A stretch of 64,000 nucleotides of DNA from Stratiolaelaps scimitus (taxonomy: Eukaryota > Arthropoda > Arachnida > Mesostigmata > Laelapidae): assembly GCA_019614645.1 (NCBI GenBank), contig JABWDB010000016.1, positions 3,534,001 through 3,598,000 on the forward strand, read 5' to 3'. The stretch's first letter is position 1, and the number at the start of each line of letters is the position of its first letter. A program made the position numbers and the translations under genes. The notes below the pieces were generated by a model. It made no database searches. It saw nothing but the letters and a program-made list of their open reading frames with translations, and had not been told where the DNA came from. Shown piece by piece: positions 11,601-23,540 of this stretch.

Positions 11601-12410
11601 TTAACCTTCGGCCTAATTATTGTGTTCGTGGATTGTTGCAAATTGACTCTCACTACCAATCGATTGACATCTGCTACAGTGAAATCGCACGGAAAACTTC
11701 ATATGTCACTGTCGAAGGGACTCTCATCGTTTTAGCGTGCGTCGACCAACCTATCGTTCATCTGCTTGGCAAGGGGTTTTCCGCCAACATAAAAGAAGTA
11801 GTATTGTTTTATTTATAAATAAAACAAGCAAAATATTCATCTCAATTTCCCTCTAATTGTTACTGTTCTCTTCGGTGTCTTTGCACGGAGCTCCGTTACC
11901 AGCCCCTCCAGACATCTTGACTCTTGTCGTTCAATTTGCATCTTAATCACGAGGATTTCGTCAACGAAGTTAAGACAGATAATTCCCTCAGTCTCGACAA
12001 TGCGACAATAGGCGTGTGGTACAGGAGGAGGCTGCGTAAGAATGATTCGAATGGGTCTCTGTCGCGTTCTCACTACTGGTCCGTCGAAGAGCCAGTTATC
12101 CCATTTTTATCGAATAATACATATGTGGAAAGAATTCTATTTCTCAAAAAAATATACATAGCAAGGTCTTCGCCAAGGAAGCAGCAACAATAACAACAAT
12201 AAAAGACCTGTGTTTTTATCCACTGTTCTCGGTTGCTTCTTGCTACCTAGGATCCTAGGATATTCGTATATGCGACTTGAATTATGCGTATATATCTCCC
12301 GTTTACCCGGGCTCTGTGTGTGTGTGTGTATATGTGTATATGTGCATCAGTGTAGGGTATTAATATATTAGTATTTGTTTTCTAATCATCGTGACGTTGT
12401 GCTTGGTCAA

Positions 12411-15400
12411 TCAAGCTTTTTTCGGCTGTAGTCTGTATAAGCTCTCGACGTTCTCGCGTAGAAGTTGCTCCTGTCCTGTAATTTAAATACAGCATACAGA
12501 TAATATGTTACATGGGATGTTCGACTTAGACCTATGCGATATCTATGTGTGTTTGGGGTATAACAACTAAAACATGTGGAACTAATAATCCTATTTTGTA
12601 TTTTGGAAAACATTTGATTGGCCTGATGATTTGCTATGAGTGCATATCGACGTTCAATACATTATAGATGAGCACGGATCTTTTTTTGAAGCACTAAGCA
12701 TACTTAATCGTTTTAAGTCGTTCATCAGGACACGGGCTCAAAAAGGTCTAAAAACTGATTTTGACCCAATAAAGCTTCGAAGCGACAACTTACCAGAAGG
12801 CAGAGATCCAATAACAAGCTGTTTCTCTAGAAACTGAAGGCACATTTCGGCCGGAAGCCCGAAAGCGTGCATGTTGTGTGTGAACGCTGCCAGCTGGCTG
12901 AACGTAACGTTCTCGAGGCACTGTCGCTGAAAAAAGCACACACATAACAGAAGACAGTTAGATACATATCTTATGCACTCATTGGACCCAGTCTGCACAG
13001 AATAGCTGGGCGCAACCGTTTGCAGTTGAGCTAGCGTATACAAGCGTCAAGCGTGCTTAGCTATAGAGGATGTTGTGCATCGGGAATTTCTTAGATGAGA
13101 TAGTCATGAATCTTTTTGATCTGGAAACTAGCTCGTCGACGTATCACTAGTCAAGTAAACGAACCTGTGATTCCTTGTCGGGCCTTTCCCGTGCTTGGTG
13201 AGTCTCAGAAATACCTTCGCCGGTCCGATTCAGTTTATCCTGGTATTGGGGCTGCCCCACGCAATTGGGTCCCGGGGCTGATGGTAAAAGGAATTTAGCT
13301 CGTTCGCACAGAATCGCTTCGAAAAATGCTGCATCCCAGAACCGAGTGTTTTTCCAGATGGGCTGCGATGACAACTGATTATATAGATGCTCTCGACGAA
13401 CGCTTCCGTCAGCCTGAAGCTCTATATAACCACCAACAAGACAACAATCCAACAGGTTGCATTCGGTTAACAGCGAAGTATTAAATGTTTGTAGTTCACA
13501 GGGTGCTAACGACCTTCGTCTGAGAAAATGTTATGCATTATAGTCTACTTTGTTTGGGCATATAATAATTGCATACGGTCCTCCAGGGATATACCTGTAT
13601 ATATATCCCTGGGGAGGTATATAAGGACCATTCGCCCTAAGTAGGCCAGTAAATCACTTGATACTAAATCACTTAAAATCATACCTTCTGTGTAGAATGT
13701 GAAGCACATATTCATTAGTACTTTAGCAGGTGACCAATCTCCGGCCTCACAGCTTTCAAACAGCATCACAGCCGTCGATTGAGCGAGGCTGAGGAAGGCA
13801 CCCTCTGTTAGACAGGCTCGACCTGCCCGATGGCCATCAAGTGAACGTGCAAATGCTGAACGACCTTCGGGCCTTGTCGCGAGTAACCCGAAGCGACTTT
13901 TATCTTCTGGCGATAATGAGGCGCTGCATGTGTAGAAACGGACAATGGATGACATGCAAGATACCAACAAAAATATTATTAATATTTGTTCACAACTCCG
14001 GCACAGCTGCATGTCGGACCAATAATAAGAGCTACAATAATTCATCATTTACTTTATGATAAATTTTATTTTTTAATAACAATAATAATTTACGTTCTCT
14101 GTGACATGGCTGTCGAAGTTCACACCGCTTCACTTCTATTCCTATATAGCATTAGTACCGTATGAATCAATCGATCGGTTTGTAGTGAAGTTATTTATAC
14201 GGGTATATTTGAGAACTCCGTTGGCCAATCAAGCAAGCGTGTCACTCACTAGTCGTCGAAAATTTTGACAACGAATGCATCCATTAAGCGCTCGACTTCC
14301 TGTGTATCTTCTTCATCAGTCAATCGAGTTCTTTGTCCATTGGCAGATGGTAGACTTGTGAAGCGAAACTCGCCGTCAACATCGCCACTCCCATATTCGG
14401 CTCCTGTACCCGCATCGGCATCACACAACGAATCGCCTCGGCGTGATGTTCGCCTGCAAAATCGGCATGATTCACACTCGTCAGACTGCGCATCCCAGAT
14501 GGCCCAGAGGTATGTCTCTATGCGAATATGTTAACGAACATTAAACCGAACGAGAGGTCAACTATGTCGCAGTTGTTAAAATGGCCGCCTCTTCCTTGAT
14601 ATATAAGGGAACTTAAGCATTGCAACAACTGCACTTCTTTTACTAAACCAATAATAAAATCTTAACCTTCCGAGGTCCACGTTTCTCATTTTCAATACAC
14701 ATTGACTAAGCTTTGTCTATTGTACATACAAATGATCATCAAGATCATTTGTCAACTGAGTGAAGAGAATCTATATCTTCATTGTGCGTGCTCAAGCTTC
14801 ATTTTTTCATTGATATATATATATATATAGGTAGAATTTCCTATGCGACACATACGTTGTACTCATTGGGAGAGAAAATAAGGGTGTATTAGCAGTATCT
14901 ACCTGTATTCTCGCAAATTCATTTTTTCTATCGATACAAGCCTCAAGCCTTATTTACATGACAGAGCACATTGTATAATACAGCGTATTGGCATACACAA
15001 CACAAGAGTTATATCATCTCGCCACAGGTTTCAACATGGCGGGCATTCACTCTATGAATTGTGTCTATATATCGTTCGCTTCTCTGTGCCAATTACCTGT
15101 CAGCCAGTAGGGAATCCACGTCGCTTCGGGACCTCGAGGCGGCTGTTCCTTTAAGGTCGGCCGTATCGAGCTCGCAGCAGTCGAACGAAGATCGCGAATC
15201 GTCATTGGCAGTCTCTACATCCTCGCCATCGGAAGCTAGGCTACTTAGGGCCGAAGCGCTTGTCAGGGTATCGTCTGCACCGGCGTCGTGGCCACTAAGC
15301 GGTGAACCGAGTTTACGGCAGGGTATCTCCTGCGATTGTGCTTGTTGCTGTTGTGGCGGGTGCTGTTGAACTTTGCTTTCGGTTTGCAAATCGGTTTGAC

Positions 15401-17668
15401 CCTGTTGGACGGCGTTGCATTGTAGTTGATCTACTGTTGATGATGCTGGCCACGAAGACAGGCTTAGGCTATGTAACCCGCTATCCAACGAGTCCCTATA
15501 ACAGGCAGCATCGGCGGCACGCTGTGCAGGTGGTGGCGGCAGCGTTCGCTCGGTTCCTCGTGATCGCGTATGGGATCTGCCTATTGTATCTTTCCAACTG
15601 AATGAAAAGAGAACAACAACAAGATAGATGATTTTTTAGGAAACGCGTCTTCCTTCGACTCTTCTGAGATACCGATATGAGATAGAATACGTAACACGAT
15701 ATTTCAGCGCGTTATGATCCAGCGGCCGCATTTTTACATTCAACTATTTAACAGCTCTAGAGTTCGCACGTGGTTAGCACGTGGATGTAATTTTCTTTTC
15801 CCGAATATCATTGCTCTTACATGGATAGACGACCTACAGGAGCACCCTTGCCTATTCTTGCATAGAAATTTGTCCGTTACAACGTGATACCTACCGTTGA
15901 ACTTTTTCTGCAAAGGTACATGGCTCCATTTCGACATTCACCATCGATAGCTCCACTGCACGAGCCGCCCCACATGGGCTGTCCCCTCGCCAATCTACGC
16001 TTTCGACATCGCTGTCGTCTGCAAAGGCGAATAATCCGGAGTTGAACAAAATACCACATTCTATAAGCAACTAAATATGTATGCGACTCATTGTAGCTGA
16101 TTGTAGCTGATAGTAGCTGTAGCTGATTTTAGCTGATAGCATTCAACAAGATTGATAACAATTAATAAACCGCGCATGCCTCTAGCAGTATATTAAAAAA
16201 TATGTCGTTATTCAAAAAACACTTTCTAGTGTATCGCTTGTCTTGCAATTTTCATTATGTTTACGTCTGAACTGGATCAGGTTACGGATCTTTCCTCCAT
16301 CTGATATCATTGTTTAACGGGTTTCGCTACATCTAGCTGCTGGTAACATGTTCTGACTTAATATCAAGTTTCGTTAGAGCTTAATTTTGGTATCTTATTC
16401 GATATTCGATTCGCAGGGTCACTTCAAACGGATGTGACTTTTTTTATGTGGAAGGGGGCGTCAATCAACCAATAGTGATAGCGAGTGCTATCAAGTAAAT
16501 AATATTATTTATTAATAATAATAATAATAAAATAATTTATATAGAGATATCTATTATTACCAATCCATTATTATCCCTCTGGGTTATATTTTTGGTTAGC
16601 GATATATGTAAGCTAATAAAGGGTCCACCTTAACGTGCACACATTCACACGTGATACCATATATCGATAATATGGCCAGTCATAGGGAAAAGCGAACACC
16701 GTTGTCGCGGTTCAGTCCACCTTAGTGTTATAGGTATGGGTCGTTATACCGACACACGTGAGCAAGCTTGCCTCGTAGCCAAGCAGACGTGGATGAGTTG
16801 TTATATAAGCAACCGCCCTTGACGCGGGAGATAGTTTTATTAGTGGAATAATTATATTAATAATTCACCATCGCTGAGTTGGTCAGATTCTTCATCACTT
16901 TCGGTTTCCGTGCACTGAGTGTCTGCGTATAAACAAATAATAAATACGATTGACCTTTGTTTTCATTCATATTGTATTTGAATTGGCATCCACAGCATTA
17001 TAGATATTTTTAAGCGCACAATTTGCTCACTTACCATCTCTTCGAGAGGCGATTGCTGAATCCGACGCATCCGATGATGTCACGGACGCCGTCGAATGTT
17101 GTGTCTTCGAGCGATAAACCTTACCCTGCGGAGTGGAGATTAATTAGTAAACGAGTTTCAGTGTTTTCATTGGGTGACACACGAAGTACACGGTCCTACA
17201 TCACGGTTAAATGCATCTCCCTTTCAGGCTGATAGTCTTGTAGGAAACCCGTGACAACCTTCTCTTCTACATACATAGGCGTAGCTCGGCGTTTCATCCT
17301 CGACAACGGCATCCTAGATAGCGTCCCCCAGCGGTACGCCCTTCGAAAGTGAAGGCATTCTAGTAATTGTTTTATGTTATTTGTGTTAGATGATGTGTAT
17401 TATTAATCATAATAATTTGAAATTGCATAACGGTCTCATTGTCGATTTACGTGCAAGTCAAAAGACTAACTATTCACGTGTTCCATTAGCTCACCTTCTC
17501 ATATGTACCACCATCGGTGCCGGAAGAGCTAGGTATGTAATGGGCCGCTACGACGCCGACCTGTTGCTGGGAAAGGAGTCGCCTAAAAAGACGGCCGACC
17601 GATTGTCCTCTCGGCGATGTCGTTCGCTCCAACGATCTTCGACGAGCCGGTAGAAATTGAGTGGTCAT
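12411..17668 (-). CDS. KIAA0513: KIAA0513-like protein, paralog B (10 coding exons, 613 aa)
   Basis: Coding exons in transcript order are 17668-17495, 17125-17035, 16922-16869, 16018-15895, 15597-15097, 14453-14250, 13923-13685, 13421-13165, 12926-12794 and 12475-12411, 1842 nt including the stop. All junctions are GT/AG, most with good pyrimidine tracts, and every phase closes. Residues 1-380 are low-complexity (Ser, acidic, Gln and Pro-rich) and probably disordered; this half includes the 501-nt fifth exon. The conserved part begins at KIFDDYASLSPEDK (about 377-390). It continues through MNMCFTFY (453-460), QPIWKNTRFWDAAFFEAILCER (about 482-503) and NVTFSQLAAFTHNM (about 554-567), and ends EQLLRENVESLY. 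These blocks match human KIAA0513 as I remember it; that cytosolic protein was reported to bind KIBRA and HAX-1, but its function is unclear. The start ATG at 17668 is the first in frame, but an acceptor-like TTTTGCAG lies about 35 nt upstream, so the N-terminus may extend into another exon. Confidence 0.85.
14812..14829. repeat. (TA)n microsatellite
   Basis: Nine TA units in the intron of KIAA0513-like gene B between the coding exons at 15097-15597 and 14250-14453. Confidence 0.8.
16511..16531. repeat. (TAA)n microsatellite
   Basis: Seven trinucleotide units in the intron of KIAA0513-like gene B between exons 3 and 4, in a longer AT-rich tract. Confidence 0.75.
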
Positions 17669-17778
17669 CGCGAGTTTGACGCACTCCGCGACGCCGGACA
17701 AACGATGGCGTTCTGCAAAACATTTTTCAGAATTATCATAATAACTGGTAAACGCGATTGTATTTCTTGTCGGACAAC

Positions 17779-17886
17779 GTGTGTAAGTAATTACTGTTTT
17801 TTTCGAGCTGACCCTCAGCTGTTCCCCTATCTGACAGGCCTCAGCTCTTAACCTTTAGGTATTACTACTAAGTGTGTAAGTAATTA
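17779..17886 (-). mobile_element. Retroposon 3' end with 15-bp target-site duplication
   Basis: GTGTGTAAGTAATTA is repeated exactly at 17779-17793 and 17872-17886. It flanks a 78-bp insert (17794-17871) nearly identical to the copy at 2987-3096. On the minus strand the insert ends CTCGAAAAAAACAG. Perfect flanks mean a fairly young insertion. It lies about 110 bp upstream of the first recognised coding exon of KIAA0513-like gene B. Confidence 0.8.
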
Positions 17887-20800
17887 TTTTGGTATTGCAG
17901 ACGCATTTCAGAGCATTGCCGACTTCGTGTTGATGCCAGAATATTGTAACAACAATTTGCACTTATACAATAGAATATACAATACTACATCATAAGTAGC
18001 TTATGTTTAATAGAGGTTTCATAAGAAACTCATTTATTGTATATTCGTTGGCATCTTCTCTTTTTCGATGGGTCGTCGTTGATGATTGGCTACCTCAACT
18101 ATACTATACGATGAATTGTAAATCATCGTATAGGTTGGTAATTTCATTGCCTTATCTAAACCGGTGGAACTTCAACCATTTCTTAAGTGCCTCCACTACA
18201 GTTATATGGAACCCTGTGAAAGTGCTCCACACGAATGCTGCTAACATAACAGGCTGAAACGGCGCTATCTGGAATTCAATGATCTTGGCGCAGGTGATTT
18301 CCTTATTAGTTGTTTTTCTGTGTCTGAGACTCAGTATTTTATGGAAATAGTACACGAAGACATTCGTTAAGGGCTGTGAAGAAACCCTCATCGGGCCGAA
18401 AATTCCGTCCTGGTCCATTACGTGTCACCAAATATAATACATAGAATTCCTATCAAATCTTCTAGTCATCCCAATCGTTACGGGTTGGTACTGAATTAGA
18501 TTCAGCGGACAAAGACTTTCTGGGCCAGAAGAACACTATTGTTATCGGGTCACAAGTCGGAAGTTATTTCGAGAATCTCAAAGATAGCTTGTGCAAAGCC
18601 TCATAACTGGTACACTGAATCATTATACTATCGTCGACTTTAAGTATTTTCTGATTTTATAAACGTATAGGAGGTAAACCTTTCCCCAATCTTAGAAAGA
18701 CTGAAATACATCGACAAACGTACTATAGCGTGCATTGAAAATAATCTACCAAGCCTACAGGCCGCAATGTTCCACATAGTAGAGACATCTATTAGATCCC
18801 GTAGGAATATCCCTCCGAAATTTATAGCCAAAGAAGCCGTGGCATGAATAATCTTTTCCCATGAAGGGTTTCTCGCATATTCAACGAGAAAACATTGTAC
18901 ATGTATAGTCGAATTGACACACGATTACCTGGCAGACATTGTGTTGCATTGCCGTCAACTCTTGAATTATTATTATATGATAAGTCAAGAATGACCATTG
19001 TCATTCTATGCAAGTCCATTTGATGTTTGAATTCCTTGCTGCTGCTGCTATATCTTGTTTGCAACACCGTCGCTCCCAAAGCTTTTGCCTGGTCGATGTG
19101 GGCTCATGTTCACAACGAGGGCCGTGTTATTCCTGTGTTTATTGGTCCGGACTGTTGATCTGTTCAGTATAGAGTATAGGCCATATCCTCCTCGCCCTAA
19201 GAAGTCCCAGAGAAAACATGTTGACGCCAAAGGCGGCCAGTGACATTTGAGCAACGGCGCTTACTACCAGATACAGACGAAACGTCTGTAGGGATAAATG
19301 AGTATGTTTTCAAAACCACGTATTCTTGCTACGTTCAAAGCGAACCAGTAAAAGCCACACAGTAAAGCGAAAACATCGCTAAAAACTAAGAAGGCAAAAT
19401 AACCGAGGGACTTAACTTATTATGCTCATTGCGACATTGAGAAAGATTAGTAGACATTCAATGTTAGAGGCATGTTGATATGAAAATAGCCTAGTGATTT
19501 ATTAGTGCCCGTAACGAATGGGTCTATAACTCATAAGACAGATGTTATCACTGATACTTGAAGGCTGCTGATACCAAGTCCGTTACAAAGCGCTGTGCAA
19601 TAAGAATTGGAGTCATATCAATTACGCTGACGTCGGGAAAGTAACGTGCTCAAAACAGCAGCTATGTATTATACTAAATGACCGCTACGAGAATTTGTAT
19701 ATTTTCATCGAATGCTTGGCCGTGACTGTTCTAGATTCTCCTGAATGGGGGTCTTCAAGCGTTGCCATTATAAATGATCCTTACAACGGATCGTAAGTCG
19801 ATTGCTGCATATTCGACGAAGTGTCCACCCTATCAGCTTTTATAAAGTTCAAAGTAGATGCGTCCGAGGTAAATCTCGCGTCAACTTAGCTTTTTTTCGC
19901 ATAGGATTCAATGATTTTGATGAAAGTTGGCGCTAGATGGACTGCCAAGTATATATATATATATATACGCTCTACTAAGTACAATATCCAATACTGCTTT
20001 CGGGGTTTGTTTGCTGAGTTTCCCTGTCCCGCGGTGGCGCGAATCAGGAAGCGGAACTAGGTCATGCGGGTCCTCATCATTAGTGTTCGAGACATTCAAC
20101 ACGTTATAATGTCCTATACGACTTATGATTAATATGTTAGTAGGCGACTTTATGGCGGATAAGCCGTTTCGTTAACGTTACCTACAAGTCGATCCTTTAA
20201 CGAAATCGCTAGATCACGTAACTCGCAGCAGCATCATACTATCCCAAGGATCTGCCATGCTAACTGCTAAATAAATCGGTAGTTAGACGGGCGCCATCTG
20301 GTGGAGTTCACACAAGTGGCCATTTTCTGAGTGGACTAAGAGTTCAATTGAGTTTGCATCAATATCCTCCAGAAGGACCCACAAGGCCCACTGTAGCCAA
20401 GGGTAGACAGCCTCCGATCACGAAGATAGATTCGTTTGCACAGCGGCAGCACCCATCTCAACGGATGCAACAAATTATCGAATTAAATAAATTGTAATTG
20501 CTACTCCATGGTGACTATAGCGACTACCTATCGACACATTTTCTGGACAGACTCTCAACATTGAACTGGGTCTACATTACAACCACTTTCGGCGTTGCTT
20601 CATAAGACGGACCCCTTTTAAATGCTAATGTGCAACGGTGGGGATCGAACCCGTGCACCTACGTGTCTCTCCTACGATTGCAAGGCGAACACGAATGCAC
20701 CAATGAATTAATGATACAGCATCTATACTATATTATTGTGACGGGAGAATTCAGCCACAGATGTCCGCCATGACAATCTGCAGGCAGATGGCCCTTGCAT

Positions 20801-23334
20801 TGACTGCTGACGGCACCGAGGCCAAACGAAAAACAGGACAAGGTCGGAGAATTCTAGCAAAGGCGCCTGCAAATGGTTTATATCCCACAGAGTTCATATC
20901 AGGCGGATTCCCATTTCAATGACTCATTTCATATACACATACACACACACACAGAGACGCCCATGTTATGCTATAAACTGCATTTATAACCTTGCGTACT
21001 TGACATCCTTCTTCCATATGGAATTCGCGTGCACCGTGGCAAGGACAACCCAGGCCAGCACACCCGAAATCCAATAGATAGACATGCAGACGGATCGATT
21101 ACGCAATGAGGATGATCACACGCCAGTGAGTAGAAAGAATCAACGGTTATCATTGAAGACATGTTGTGAAGACATATTGGAAGTACGCGCATTTGCGTGA
21201 GGGGTCGTTTTGTACAGAATTTGTCAAGGAAGACATGCTGCAGTGCGGTTATATTAGCGTATACGTCAGCTGTAAACATACGTATTAAACGTTTTAGTAA
21301 TGTGGATTCCCGTTTGCCTAATTACTGCACAATGATTTTTGGATAGATTTTCACTAACGTATTATCATTACACTATGTACTCGAACGACTAATTACTGTC
21401 CTAAAGGATAGCACTCCGCATCTAACTCCACAGAAAATCTAATATTATATCAGATATATTGATATACCAGCATCGGCAAGCAATGGCCACCGAATCTCCT
21501 TGATTAAGAATCTGCAGGATTGAGCTTTTGTTTTAGATCATTGCTGGCAGCTGGAAATGCTCAAGGAGTACATTGAGAATAGCCAAGAACAGGAAACGTC
21601 AGGTGAATGAGCATCCGGTGAGCTGTATTGCAGGTCGTTGCCCGCAATCATCACACAAATTTGTATCACAGAGACAGAAAAAGGGCGATCATTGCAAGGA
21701 AGACGAGAGCTAATGGAAAATCATGGCGAGAACTACACGATGAGATCGTTTCTATTCTTTTTGTGGGCTAAATGATTCTGTGCTACGGTGGGGGTGTTCA
21801 TGAACTTATGTCACCCCCTTTGTTTCAACGAATCGTTGCAAACAGCACACATTTGCGGCATTTATTTCTGCATCAGATTAATGTACGTGTAACACTCGAT
21901 AACTGAGGGAACTCGTATAATTTTTAAAATCCGAAAAATGACACATTTCATTGTACTAGGCTACATGCGCTGTCCTTTGTAATATGTATGTTAATTGACA
22001 CGTACATTATTCTGATACGGAATAAATGCCACAAATGTGGGCTGTTTGTAACGATTTGTTGAAATGTACAACAAATCATAATAATATATATATATATATA
22101 TATATTATAATGATTAACTCAAATGTCGTGGGTATTTTAGAATTCTAGGCGGACCGTTGAGTCTACTATGTAGTTCACTGGTCTACCGCGATGCCACTAA
22201 AGAAAGCATAGGCTAAACAAGTTTCATGGGCTGTATTTCATTTAGTCAAAACTTAAGTTTCTTAAATTAAAAACGATTTTCGCACGCCATCACGTACAGG
22301 AGAATTATGCTCGAAACAACAGTATAATACCAACTGGATTTTTGACACAAGTCTTTAACTTGATAAGGTTGGCAATGCTGTTTGGGATAAGCTACAAATT
22401 AATATTTTTAGAGTCTGCTTGCCGTCAAACCATTGACCTTTTTAACAAACGGTATTTATGCGGTTGAGTGCGGTAATAGTATAACCGTCGTTGTAGTAGA
22501 CCAGGTCTGTCTACACAGCCACCATTTTTTTTCCAATGTAAAGCTCAGTTCTATCTATCATAATACAAATATCGGGTCCCACGCTAAATGAGTCTAAGGT
22601 ATCCATCCATTTCCGTGTGGACGTTTAGATATACTAGTCAGACTAGAAGGGCCATACACAAAATGATCAACGCGTTTGAAGCAACTGCTCCTCCGCCTGC
22701 GACATCTATGTATATATATATATAGATGTGTGTTTTCTCAATATAGAACCAAGTGCACTTCCTAGCTCCGCGAATGCGGCAGTCTCTAGCCAAACATTCG
22801 CAATGTTGACGTAGCGATTTTCTTTCCACGTGAACACATTTAGTCTTATCATGTCGGGAGATAGACACCTTGTCACCAAGGTTGTTCTAACAGGTTAGGG
22901 TTGGATGATTTTTTTTGCATCAGGTTTGCCATCAATTGTCAGAAGCGAAGAGTACAGGCAGTAATATACCGTATCAAAAAGCGCTCAGATCTGTTGTTAC
23001 GAACACATGTTCTTTTCTTAAACGGACGTCTAAATGTAACTCTGCCTCTAAAGGCAAAAAATATGAAATCAACAATAGACATCACACTCATGAATAATCA
23101 AACATTGAAGTTCGGGATAATATGAGCACAAGCCCAACGCATGGCTGCAATCTGTTATAGGCGCCATCACAATTTGAATTGATTTTTGAAAATTATATCA
23201 TCAGCTCTGACACATTTGCACCTTGCTATCGAAATGTGCAGAATACAGATAAAACAGATTGGACACGCTCACGTCCCGCATCGAAATCTCTGCTACAGAA
23301 TTAACATTTTAATGTGAAAATATATTTGACATAC
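17887..23334. other. Upstream region without a recognised gene
   Basis: Contains (TA)n tracts at 19950-19967 and 22084-22105 and a tRNA-like SINE candidate at 20632-20704. The open frames (for example minus 18152-18418 and minus 20971-21279) have no recognisable domains and no convincing splice context. Confidence 0.5.
20632..20704 (-). repeat. tRNA-like SINE fragment
   Basis: On the minus strand there is a good RNA polymerase III B-box, GGTTCGATCCC (20651-20641). An A-box-like TGGTGCATTCG lies about 50 bp upstream (20702-20692), with CGCCTTGCAATCGTAGG between them. The stems do not fold as a canonical tRNA, since the acceptor stem is missing, so a tRNA-derived SINE is more likely than a functional tRNA gene. 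Confidence 0.45.
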
Positions 23335-23540
23335 CTTCTTTTTTTCCAACCGCCATTATCTTCGTTGGAAGATTTCGCTACTGGGAGACGCTTTGTTGAA
23401 CTTCGTCTGTGAACGGACCTCTTTCCAATAGTCAACCCGCTGTTCCGAGTGGCGTTATCTATCCTACCGCCCTGTGAGGTTTCCAAAGAGTTCTCATATG
23501 GCTCGATTTGGTCTGCTCTCAATCGGCTGGCAGCACAGAA
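23335..23540 (-). other. Candidate exon with strong splice donor (minus strand)
   Basis: An open minus-strand frame of about 68 codons (includes GLTIGKRSVHRRSSTKR, very basic) ends at AAAGAAG followed by GTATGT, a good donor. There is no ATG between the upstream in-frame stop (about 23540) and the donor, so this would be an internal exon or a 5' UTR exon. It lies 5.7 kb upstream of KIAA0513-like gene B on the same strand and could belong to that gene, but the phases do not demonstrate a link. The protein is not recognised. Confidence 0.3.

Larger units (their letters stand above)
6728..12410. other. Intergenic spacer between the two KIAA0513-like genes
   Basis: Apart from the retroelement fragment at 6920-7198 and the minisatellite at 8527-8684, I see no supported gene here. 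Open frames at 8838-9035, 10439-10648, 11541-11818 and 11924-12193 are short, overlap frames on the other strand, and lack recognisable protein patterns. A short (TG)n tract lies at 12315-12328. Confidence 0.5.

Noticed and set aside
13841..14059. Plus-strand frame over the conserved exon of gene B
   Set aside because: Antisense shadow of the exon encoding the MCFTFY block.
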